DNA of 8,735 nucleotides, from assembly GCA_903934745.1 (NCBI GenBank), contig CAIZOZ010000283.1, positions 1 through 8,735 of the forward strand, written 5' to 3'. Shown here one piece after another: positions 1 to 5,838 of the stretch (position 1 is its first letter; the number at the start of each line of letters is the position of its first letter). Source of the DNA: an uncultured cyanobacterium. GTDB taxonomy: Bacteria > Cyanobacteriota > Cyanobacteriia > PCC-6307 > Cyanobiaceae. The translations under genes were made by a program, and so were the position numbers. The notes beneath the pieces are model-generated. The model did not search any database, was not told the origin of the DNA, and saw nothing but the letters and a program-made list of their open reading frames with translations.

Positions 1-2
1 AG

Positions 3-1667
3 GCTGGATCCCGGCAGTTGCGATCCTTACTAATGGAAAGCATTTGCATCAAAGCCGTCAACCTGCTAGCCAATAGCCAGCGAAAGCCAGCACAAAAGCT
101 ACTTTCAAAAGCGCAAAAAATAATCAAATTGTCTACACACGGCTGCCATTGGAGAATCAACTTACTTGCCAAAGTCTCCAGCCATGGCAGAGCCGATCGC
201 ATTCAAAGCAACATTTTCAAACGCCTAAGGAAATGCGCAAACGTCAAGTACTATGAGAAGTTTGCCTGTGCCATTGACTCCGTTATGGCTTACGGCAACG
301 GGAAAGTTATTGTAATCAATGGATGGCACATCAACGCCCACAACTCTCCAATCAGCATCAGCCTTGTTCATCATTCCCGCATGCTGACGGCCCACCCTCA
401 ACTGCTGAAACGTTATCATCGCCCAGACCTTGCAGGCATTGAACAACGATACGGACTAGGTCCCAATTCTAAGTCCAGCTTCACATGCACATTGTTGCTT
501 GAAGAAGCGGATGAAATCACCAAAACCTGGGATAACGGCACTTTGGTGGAAGTACTCATTGGCAATGAAGCGACACTGACTCGCCTCTTCTCCAATGTGA
601 GCATCCAGGAATTAACACTCAGCGATACCCGCAAAGTCGTGAGTCAGGTCATAGGGAGCAACCTGGAGCATCGCGACTACGTAGCGGCTAAGGCAATTAA
701 AGCGATTTGGAAAGAGAGAATTAAAACCATCAGCCAGCAAGAAGCCAGACACCACTCATTCGGCTCCAATAGCCTGAAGCCCGATATCTCAATATTGATC
801 CCTCTTTATGGCAGGCTGGACTTCATGGAGTTCCAGCTCCACTGGTTCTTTTATAGCCAAAGGCGGCGCAAGTACAACAAACACTATTATCAGATTGTCT
901 ACTGTCTTGACGACCCAGACCAGGAGCAAGCCCTGCTTAGAATCGCTGAAAAATGCTCGATGCTGTATAAAATCCCATTTGAAATAGTCATCAATCCCGT
1001 CAACCTGGGTTACGCAGGTGCCAACAACATGGCCGCTCGATACGCCAAAGCTGACACTTTACTCCTGCTCAACTCTGACATCATCCCAAGAGATGACGAC
1101 GCCATTGATACCTTGATCGACTGCTATCAATCCATGCCAAACCAGAAAGGGGTGCTCGGGGCCAAACTCTTATATCCCTCCAATGACATTCAACATGTCG
1201 GCATGACTTTCTACAAGGATTCAAACCTGCCTGGCATTTTGGGAAGTTGCTGGCTAAACGAACATCCCCACAAACATATCAAACATATCTCAAACTCAAA
1301 ATTGCAAACTGGCATGATCGAAACGGAAGCAGCCACGGCTGCTTGTCTGTTGATTTCCAAGGATCTCTTCGACAAACTTGATGGCTTCCGCCTTGATTAT
1401 ATCAGTGGCGACTTTGAAGATAGCGACCTATGCCTACGCGTCCGCAAGATAGGTCGCAGTGTCACGGTTTGCCTTGATGCTGTATTTTATCACTTAGAGC
1501 GACAAAGTATGGTACTGCACTCTAATTATGACCAAGAAGCACTCAAGCTGGTGGCCTTCAATGCATACACGCATCACGAATACCATGCATCGACAATCGA
1601 ACGGCTAAAGAGCATGCTGGTCAGCTCTAATATGACTCAAGATAATACCAGCTTTGTTCAATCATGA
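3..1667 (+). CDS. GT2-family glycosyltransferase, 5' end outside window
   Basis: The frame is open to the left edge, so the true start is probably outside; internal candidates are TTG at 18 and ATG at 33. Numbering from TTG 18, a GT-A type GT2 catalytic domain fills about residues 255-500. It has the opening strand ILIPLYGR (about 259-266), NLGYAGANN (329-337), the nucleotide-sugar/metal motif NSD (352-354, in the DXD position) and GDFEDSDLC (464-472), where the acidic ED(S)D matches the family catalytic-base region. Residues about 85-200 resemble a beta-rich module often found before GT domains in large bacterial transferases (DSV...GW at 102-103, then RPDL at 135-138). Helical residues 7-40 look like the end of a repeat region, which supports a larger protein. 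It probably transfers a sugar from an NDP-sugar during surface polysaccharide synthesis; donor and acceptor cannot be read from sequence. No membrane segment is visible. The stop overlaps the next start (ATGA), which implies coupled translation. Its GC is lower than that of the genes to the right. Confidence 0.88.
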   Translation, partial: AGSRQLRSLLMESICIKAVNLLANSQRKPAQKLLSKAQKIIKLSTHGCHWRINLLAKVSSHGRADRIQSNIFKRLRKCANVKYYEKFACAIDSVMAYGNGKVIVINGWHINAHNSPISISLVHHSRMLTAHPQLLKRYHRPDLAGIEQRYGLGPNSKSSFTCTLLLEEADEITKTWDNGTLVEVLIGNEATLTRLFSNVSIQELTLSDTRKVVSQVIGSNLEHRDYVAAKAIKAIWKERIKTISQQEARHHSFGSNSLKPDISILIPLYGRLDFMEFQLHWFFYSQRRRKYNKHYYQIVYCLDDPDQEQALLRIAEKCSMLYKIPFEIVINPVNLGYAGANNMAARYAKADTLLLLNSDIIPRDDDAIDTLIDCYQSMPNQKGVLGAKLLYPSNDIQHVGMTFYKDSNLPGILGSCWLNEHPHKHIKHISNSKLQTGMIETEAATAACLLISKDLFDKLDGFRLDYISGDFEDSDLCLRVRKIGRSVTVCLDAVFYHLERQSMVLHSNYDQEALKLVAFNAYTHHEYHASTIERLKSMLVSSNMTQDNTSFVQS

Positions 1668-2944
1668 GAATACTTTACCTCATTCATGGTCACGAGAGAT
1701 TTAGCAAAGGTGGAGCCGAAGCGGCTGCATTCTCACTTTTTCACAGTATAAAAAATCTACCTGACTGTGACTGCTGGATTCTTGCCGCTTTCCCAACCGT
1801 TAACGATGCTATTCCATTTGGTGCACTTCAGTCGGCAGACAAGTACGGCCGAGAGTATATTATTGGCGCCCAATGCGAATACTTTTACCTCAAAAGTATT
1901 GACATTGCCGCAATCAAGCCTGCATTGGCAAGGCTCCTCGACGAAGTCCAGCCAGATATCATTCATCTTCATCACTTTATTAACTTTGGCATTGACATCC
2001 TGCCATTAATGCAGACGTTAATGCCCACAGCCAAAATCATTGTCACCCTGCATGAATACCTTGCGCTCTGCCTGAATAATGGTCAAATGGTTACCACAAA
2101 ACGACTCAGCCTGTGCAAAGAGCCTAGCCCACTCTCTTGCCTAAGCTGCTTTCCAGATAAAAATCAGAATAATATATTTCTAAGACTTTCTTATGCTGCG
2201 ACAACACTTAAGGGCGTGGATCAACTGATATCGCCAAGCCATTTTCTGATGGAGCGATACAAGCAAAGTGGCATTAATCATCCACGATTTGAATGCATTG
2301 AAAACGGGCTTCCTATTGACATCCACCAATCAGAGAATGAGAATGAGCACGAGCGCTCTAAGCTTGCAAGCAAAAATTCGCTGAATCGCTTCAGCTTTTT
2401 TGGCCAAATTAATCAATACAAGGGGCTGCTGATATTACTTAAAGCAGTTGCAATGCTGAAACAAAGTGATGTCACTAATTTTCTCGTCATCATCAATGGT
2501 GCAAACCTTGAAATGCAGCCCATGGATTTCCAAAAATCGTTCGGCGATCTATTGGAGCAAGCCGGCGATTTGGTGCTGATGGCAGGCTCCTACAACAAAG
2601 ACGAGCTGAAATCGCGCATGATTCATAGCGACTGGACAATCCTTCCCTCAATATGGTGGGAGAATTCGCCGGTAGTCATTCAAGAATCATTCTATTTCAA
2701 GCGTCCGGTGATTGGCAGCAATATTGGCGGAATCTCTGAAAAAATTCGCGGCAAAGGTGGAATTGAGTTTGAAGTCGCCAATCCGCTCTCACTCGCCAAC
2801 ACAATTGAGAGCTGCATCAACAATGATGCACTACATCAACAACTTCAACAACAGATGCAAGAACCGTTCACAGCGGAACATTGTGCACAGAGGCATCGCC
2901 AGCTTTATCTTGACCTGATGAATGATATTCCAGCTAGTCCCTAA
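1664..2944 (+). CDS. GT4-family (GT-B fold) glycosyltransferase
   Basis: This 426-residue protein has the usual length of a retaining GT4 enzyme. The N-terminal Rossmann half begins MRILYLIHGH with the family glycine loop KGGAE (15-19). The C-terminal half starts near residue 245 (FSFFGQINQYKG, the donor-domain entry) and ends in the GT4 signature: glutamates E333 and E341 (EX7E) in WWENSPVVIQE, then RPVIGSNIGGISE. Cysteines C136, C151, C159 and C162 form a C-X14-C-X7-C-X2-C cluster in the acceptor domain; similar clusters occur in some GT4 subfamilies and may bind metal, which is inference. A charged, repetitive linker (SENENEHERSK) separates the halves. The start is set by the ATGA overlap with the upstream GT2 gene; no Shine-Dalgarno is visible, so coupling is likely. 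It probably adds a hexose or similar sugar to a lipid-linked glycan at the cytoplasmic membrane face. The substrate is unknown. Confidence 0.92.
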   Translation: MRILYLIHGHERFSKGGAEAAAFSLFHSIKNLPDCDCWILAAFPTVNDAIPFGALQSADKYGREYIIGAQCEYFYLKSIDIAAIKPALARLLDEVQPDIIHLHHFINFGIDILPLMQTLMPTAKIIVTLHEYLALCLNNGQMVTTKRLSLCKEPSPLSCLSCFPDKNQNNIFLRLSYAATTLKGVDQLISPSHFLMERYKQSGINHPRFECIENGLPIDIHQSENENEHERSKLASKNSLNRFSFFGQINQYKGLLILLKAVAMLKQSDVTNFLVIINGANLEMQPMDFQKSFGDLLEQAGDLVLMAGSYNKDELKSRMIHSDWTILPSIWWENSPVVIQESFYFKRPVIGSNIGGISEKIRGKGGIEFEVANPLSLANTIESCINNDALHQQLQQQMQEPFTAEHCAQRHRQLYLDLMNDIPASP

Positions 2945-3040
2945 CGCCCGTCGACTTCCCCTCGCTTTTCAGTCAGATACTACAGCCTTGAGAGCATACT
3001 CAACCACTCACCATCCGTAGCACGACAAGATATTGAAGCA

Positions 3041-3060
3041 TGCCAACGCTCGCGTTGGCA
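3041..3060. repeat. Perfect 8-bp palindromic hairpin, CTCG tetraloop
   Basis: TGCCAACG (3041-3048) and its exact reverse complement CGTTGGCA (3053-3060) flank a CTCG loop. It sits 97 bases after the GT4 stop. Neither strand has a run of T after the stem, so it is not a classical intrinsic terminator. It could protect an mRNA 3' end, pause polymerase between the convergent genes, or be a copy of a dispersed palindrome. Confidence 0.7.
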
Positions 3061-3246
3061 CCTAGGATCAACCAGATTCAGCAACCCTCAATTCCGAGCT
3101 GCGGAAGGAGATTTTTCCAGCAAACACTTAAAACGTAGCCAGTTTCTTCCAGCAGCTAAATGAGATCCCAGGCAAATCCTGCGCGGGCGAAGGAGGGACA
3201 ACAGTGCCTGAATCGCCAATAAACGCCCAAAAGAACAGGTCAGCTC

Positions 3247-3320
3247 GCAGTGAAGTCAGCCGAACATCTGCTAGCGGAGGTTGGATCAACAACTCTCAGG
3301 TAGCCCGGCTGCTTCACTGC
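3247..3320. terminator. Candidate thiC 3' structure: 15-bp inverted repeat with 43-base loop
   Basis: The left arm GCAGTGAAGTCAGCCG (3247-3262) and right arm CGGCTGCTTCACTGC (3306-3320) pair over 15 bp with one bulged T. Inside the loop, GTTG (3280-3283) and CAAC (3287-3290) can pair, as can GCTA (3270-3273) and TAGC (3301-3304), giving a stacked structure. In thiC transcripts it begins 17 bases past the stop codon. A T-rich stretch (TTCTTTT in the thiC sense) lies about 10 bases beyond the stem, further away than in a standard intrinsic terminator. A role in termination or 3' protection is inferred; the arm complementarity is seen directly. Confidence 0.45.
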
Positions 3321-3336
3321 CATCCCTATCTACTTG

Positions 3337-4713
3337 TCAGATTCTGGCCGCATCTCTCTGCTCCGCCAACACCTGCTCCAGCCCCGCCAGGTCCTCATCG
3401 GTGATCTTGGTTTGCATCGGGCAGTGCTTCGGACCGCACATCGAGCAGAACTCGGCCTGTTTGTAGATGTCAGCAGGCAGGGTTTCGTCGTGGTACTCGC
3501 GGGCGCGCTCAGGATCCAGCGAGAGATCGAACTGCTTGTTCCAGTCGAAGGCGTAGCGGGCACGGCTGAGTTCGTCGTCGCGATCGCGGGCACCGGGGCG
3601 ATGGCGGGCGATGTCGGCTGCGTGGGCGGCGATCTTGTAGGCGATCAGGCCCTCACGCACATCTTCGGCATTGGGCAGGCCCAGGTGCTCCTTGGGGGTC
3701 ACATAGCAGAGCATCGCCGTGCCGTACCAGCCGGCCATCGCCGCGCCGATGGCGCTGGTGATGTGGTCGTAGCCGGGGGCGATATCAGTGACGAGGGGGC
3801 CGAGCACATAGAAGGGGGCCTCGCTGCACTCCTCCATCTGCTTTTTAACGTTGAATTCGATCTGATCCATCGGCACATGGCCCGGACCCTCCACCATCAC
3901 CTGGATGTCGTGCTCCCAGGCGCGACGAGTGAGCTGGCCCAGGGTTTTGAGCTCCGCCAGCTGGGCGGCGTCGGAGGCGTCGTGCTGGCAACCCGGACGT
4001 AGGGAGTCCCCAAGGGAGAAGCTGCAGTCGTAGCGCTTGAAGATTTCGATGATGTCATCGAAATGGGTGAACAGGGGGTTCTGCTTGTGGTGATACAGCA
4101 TCCACTGGGCCAAGATCCCGCCACCGCGGCTCACGATGCCGGTGAGGCGACCCTTCACCAGCGGCAGGTGCTCAATCAGCAGGCCGGCATGAATCGTTTG
4201 ATAGTCGACGCCCTGCTGGCAGTGCTTCTCAATGATGTGCAGGAAATCGTCCGCATCGAGCTTCTCGATGGAGCCGTGCACGCTCTCGAGCGCTTGGTAG
4301 ACGGGCACCGTGCCGATCGGCACCGGTGAAGCCTTAATGATCGCCGTGCGCACTTCATCGAGATTGACGCCACCGGTGGAGAGGTCCATCACCGTATCGG
4401 CGCCGTATTTCACCGCTAGGCGCAGCTTGGCCACCTCCTCATCGAGATCGGAAGCATTGGGGGAGGCGCCGATATTGGCGTTCACCTTGCAGCGACTGGC
4501 GATGCCGATTGCCATCGGCTCTAAATTGAGGTGATTGATATTGGCCGGGATGATCATGCGGCCCCGAGCCACCTCCTCCATCACCAATGATTCGGGCAGG
4601 TTTTCCCGTTTGGCCACATAGGCCATCTCCTCAGTCACTACGCCTTGGCGGGCGTAATACATCTGGGAATAGTTCGCGGTGCCGCGACGCTTCTCAATCC
4701 AGGCACTGCGCAT
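3337..4713 (-). CDS. thiC: Phosphomethylpyrimidine synthase ThiC
   Basis: ThiC is a radical-SAM enzyme that rearranges 5-aminoimidazole ribotide into HMP phosphate, the pyrimidine precursor of thiamine, in the cytoplasm. The 458-residue product reads as a full cyanobacterial ThiC: start MRSAWIEKRRG, then IIPANINHLNLEPMAIGI, NIGASPNASD, DTVMDLSTGG, VHGSIEKL, SRGGG (195-199), GDSLRPGC, GPGHVP (276-281), GYDHITSAIGAAMAG, and the C-terminal CX2CX4C iron-sulfur motif (C423, C426, C431) in CSMCGPKHC. The frame stays open up to 4806, but those extra 31 codons lie in the leader and riboswitch and look nothing like ThiC, so ATG 4713 is the start. No Shine-Dalgarno precedes it; the bases just upstream are pyrimidine-rich. 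A TPP riboswitch lies 74 bases upstream, so expression should fall when thiamine pyrophosphate is plentiful. It follows the ruvB-to-HEAT run in the same direction but probably has its own promoter. It contains one HIP1 site. Confidence 0.98.
   Translation of the reverse strand: MRSAWIEKRRGTANYSQMYYARQGVVTEEMAYVAKRENLPESLVMEEVARGRMIIPANINHLNLEPMAIGIASRCKVNANIGASPNASDLDEEVAKLRLAVKYGADTVMDLSTGGVNLDEVRTAIIKASPVPIGTVPVYQALESVHGSIEKLDADDFLHIIEKHCQQGVDYQTIHAGLLIEHLPLVKGRLTGIVSRGGGILAQWMLYHHKQNPLFTHFDDIIEIFKRYDCSFSLGDSLRPGCQHDASDAAQLAELKTLGQLTRRAWEHDIQVMVEGPGHVPMDQIEFNVKKQMEECSEAPFYVLGPLVTDIAPGYDHITSAIGAAMAGWYGTAMLCYVTPKEHLGLPNAEDVREGLIAYKIAAHAADIARHRPGARDRDDELSRARYAFDWNKQFDLSLDPERAREYHDETLPADIYKQAEFCSMCGPKHCPMQTKITDEDLAGLEQVLAEQRDAARI
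3580..3587. repeat. HIP1 octamer GCGATCGC in thiC
   Basis: A perfect copy of the palindrome that is over-represented in many cyanobacterial genomes. It supports the phylum-level placement. Confidence 0.8.
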
Positions 4714-4787
4714 GACGGGGGAGGCGAAGAATGGTGGTCCGCGCCGATTGGCACGAACGGATCGGGGGCGCAGCCTGAGTTCGTTTC
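4714..4787 (-). promoter_or_regulatory. thiC leader between TPP aptamer and start (expression platform)
   Basis: These 74 bases should carry the switch that turns ligand binding into an effect on thiC. In the thiC sense, ACGAAC (4784-4779) can pair with GTTCGT (4758-4753). Separately, CCGAT (4765-4761) can pair with ATCGG (4748-4744). The second helix would place GTTCGT in its loop, so both cannot form as simple nested hairpins. No T-run follows either, and no Shine-Dalgarno is visible near 4713. An intrinsic terminator or a plain SD-masking switch is therefore not obvious, and a start-site accessibility mechanism remains possible. Confidence 0.45.
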
Positions 4788-4885
4788 CACTTCCCTGCGC
4801 CGGCATGACCCGGATCAGGTTCGGAGGGTGTGATCTCAGCCCAGGACGCCGTGGTCGATTGACCCAGCGCCGGGCACCCCTAGTG
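4788..4885 (-). ncRNA. TPP (THI-box) riboswitch aptamer upstream of thiC
   Basis: Read on the minus strand, the element has the THI-box landmarks in order: GGGGTGCC just after the 5' arm, CTGAGA (4839-4834), ACCCTCCGAACCTGATC (the pyrophosphate-sensing side; GAACCTGATC at 4822-4813), then ATGCCGGCGCAGGGAA (4806-4791). The outer P1 helix closes with CACT (4885-4882) against AGTG (4791-4788). CTGAGA recognises the HMP ring of TPP in this family and the other arm holds the pyrophosphate. It should repress thiC when TPP is abundant. About 50 bases separate it from the HEAT gene, enough for a promoter, but I cannot pick a convincing -10/-35 pair. Confidence 0.97.
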
Positions 4886-4924
4886 ACTTGCGAAACCTAG
4901 CAAGAACACAACAGCAATACGGTT

Positions 4925-4946
4925 TTCAGGGCCCCTCAGGCCTGAA
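4925..4946. repeat. Imperfect hairpin spanning the stop codon of the HEAT gene
   Basis: TTCAGGGCC (4925-4933) and GGCCTGAA (4939-4946) pair over 8 bp with one bulged G around a CCTCA loop that contains the TGA stop of the HEAT-repeat gene. On the minus strand it is followed by AAAACC, not a T-run. It may slow or partly end transcription before the thiC leader, but it is not a classical terminator. Confidence 0.4.
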
Positions 4947-5541
4947 GCCCATCGAGCGCCGCCGCCACCACCCGGTGATCGCCATCGGCCTGCAACCCCT
5001 GCAGCAGCTGCCGCGCCTGGCTCGCCAGCGGCCCATCACCCTCCCGCACCAGCCGACCCAGCACTTCGGCGCCACCCACCCGCACCGTGCCATCACCAGC
5101 GGCGATCGCCAGCTGGCCCAGCTCCAGCAGCCAGGCCATCGCAATCGCGGGCTGCTCGGCCAAGGCGGAGAGGATGCTGCAACGCACCAGCCATTGGTCA
5201 TCGTGCTCGAAGGCGGCGCGCAGCAGCGGCCAGGCACGCTCGACGCCGTAGCTGGCCAGGGCATTGGCGGCCTCGGCGCGCACATTGGCGTCTTCATCGC
5301 CCGTCAGCACAGCCTCCAGCGCCTGCCAACCGGCCTCGCTGCGCTTGACCCCCAACCCCGCCGAGGCGATCGAGCGGATCATGAAGGTGGTCTGCTCCAG
5401 GCCCAGCAACAGCAGTGGCGTCGCCTGCTCCTCCGCCAGCCCGCGCAAACCCACCAGGGCCGGCATCGCCCGACTGGGATCACCGGAGATGATCGCCTCC
5501 CGCAGGGCGGCCAGATCGGGGGCGGGGGAAGAAGGATCCAT
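4936..5541 (-). CDS. HEAT-repeat protein (PBS-lyase-like HEAT repeats)
   Basis: The product has 201 residues, is soluble and has no signal peptide. After a short helical N-terminus it consists of tandem helix pairs of about 30 residues with the alternating A/L/V pattern of short HEAT repeats: about 39-64 (TPLLLLGLEQTTFMIRSIA), 72-99 (EDANVRAEAANALASYG), 104-132 (HDDQWLVRCSILSALAE), 135-168 (DGTVRVGGAEVLGRLV) and 171-201 (DHRVVAAALDGLQA). The D-x-x-VR-x-x-A-A-x-A-L pattern matches the PBS-lyase/CpcE/NblB type of HEAT repeat. These fold into a curved solenoid for protein binding, and in cyanobacteria some members act in bilin attachment or phycobilisome turnover. Nothing here shows lyase activity, and there is no phycobiliprotein gene nearby, so a scaffold role is equally possible. 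The start lies 12 bases after the DUF3188-like stop, so it is probably the last gene of that operon. Confidence 0.85.
   Translation of the reverse strand: MDPSSPAPDLAALREAIISGDPSRAMPALVGLRGLAEEQATPLLLLGLEQTTFMIRSIASAGLGVKRSEAGWQALEAVLTGDEDANVRAEAANALASYGVERAWPLLRAAFEHDDQWLVRCSILSALAEQPAIAMAWLLELGQLAIAAGDGTVRVGGAEVLGRLVREGDGPLASQARQLLQGLQADGDHRVVAAALDGLQA
5102..5109. repeat. HIP1 octamer GCGATCGC in the HEAT-repeat gene
   Basis: Perfect HIP1 copy in coding sequence, as is usual for this element. Confidence 0.8.
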
Positions 5542-5553
5542 CAGGCGCGGCGT

Positions 5554-5838
5554 TCAGCCGCTTTCGGCAGTGTGGCCATCGTCGCGCAGGGCGCGCAGCA
5601 ACTCGCGGCGGCGGCGGCGGCGGCGCACCCAGCTGGTGCCGAGCAGGCCGATGCCGATCCCCAGCGCCGGCAGAGCCTGCACCCGCTCGCTGGCGGGTCG
5701 GTGCAGCAAGGCCACCAGTGCCAGCAGGATCAACAGGGGCGAGGACAGGGCCAGCAGGGCCCGCCGGCGGGAGGCGGGGCTCATCCCCAGACCCTGGGCC
5801 TTCGCCGCATCGAACGGGCGCTCGGTTGCCTTGATCAC
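5554..5838 (-). CDS. Small two-TM membrane protein, DUF3188-like
   Basis: This 94-residue protein has two hydrophobic segments, about 28-45 (LLALSSPLLILLALVALL) and 55-71 (ALPALGIGIGLLGTSWV). They are flanked by RRR (24-26) and by seven arginines (72-78). By the positive-inside rule both ends should be cytoplasmic, with a short outside loop. Size, topology and gene position resemble the DUF3188 proteins of picocyanobacteria; that assignment is from memory and moderately sure. Function is unknown. The chosen start is GTG 5838, whose GTGA overlaps the stop of the M20 gene and implies coupling. ATG 5784 (residue 19) would keep both membrane segments and give a length closer to the family. All seven arginines are CGC codons, a perfect trinucleotide run. 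Confidence 0.75.
   Translation of the reverse strand: MIKATERPFDAAKAQGLGMSPASRRRALLALSSPLLILLALVALLHRPASERVQALPALGIGIGLLGTSWVRRRRRRRELLRALRDDGHTAESG
5605..5625 (-). repeat. Perfect (CGC)7 trinucleotide run inside coding sequence
   Basis: Seven identical CGC codons encode R72-R78 of the small membrane protein, directly after its second membrane segment. Arginine has six codons, so a pure tract suggests slippage expansion in addition to the GC-rich codon preference. Confidence 0.9.

Larger units (their letters stand above)
2945..3336. other. Convergent intergenic region without a supported gene
   Basis: About 390 bases lie between the GT4 stop (plus strand) and the thiC stop (minus strand), so both transcripts run into it. 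I find no convincing gene. It holds a perfect 8-bp hairpin (3041-3060) and a long-armed inverted repeat (3247-3262 with 3306-3320). A GTG at 3204 has a good Shine-Dalgarno but heads into the end of thiC (see findings). Composition is intermediate between the low-GC glycosyltransferase block and the GC-rich genes to the right. No transposase remnant, tRNA or attachment-site repeat was recognised. Confidence 0.6.

Noticed and set aside
2330..2360. GAGAAT/GAGCAC hexamer repetition in GT4
   Set aside because: It encodes a charged interdomain linker (ENENEHER) where low complexity is expected; only two perfect units.
2835..2860. CAACAA-rich stretch near the GT4 C-terminus
   Set aside because: It encodes a short Gln-rich helix (HQQLQQQMQ) and is imperfect; ordinary low complexity is enough to explain it.
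2945..3160. 72 sense codons continuing in frame after the GT4 TAA stop, considered as a truncated C-terminus or pseudogene
   Set aside because: The GT4 protein already has a natural length and complete motifs, the extension has no start codon or recognisable motif, and an open run of this length is not rare at this base composition. A recoding event cannot be excluded, but nothing supports one.
3041..3320. Island attachment site or insertion-sequence remnant in the convergent junction
   Set aside because: No tRNA fragment, direct repeat pair, integrase or transposase sequence is visible. The inverted repeats are close together and fit hairpins better than element ends.
3334..4002. 222-codon plus-strand frame opposite thiC
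   Set aside because: It is fully antisense to unmistakable ThiC sequence, has low-complexity composition and no recognisable motif.
4886..4935. Sigma-70-type promoter for thiC between the HEAT gene and the riboswitch
   Set aside because: A promoter is expected here, but no hexamer pair with 16-18 base spacing stands out, so I did not list one.
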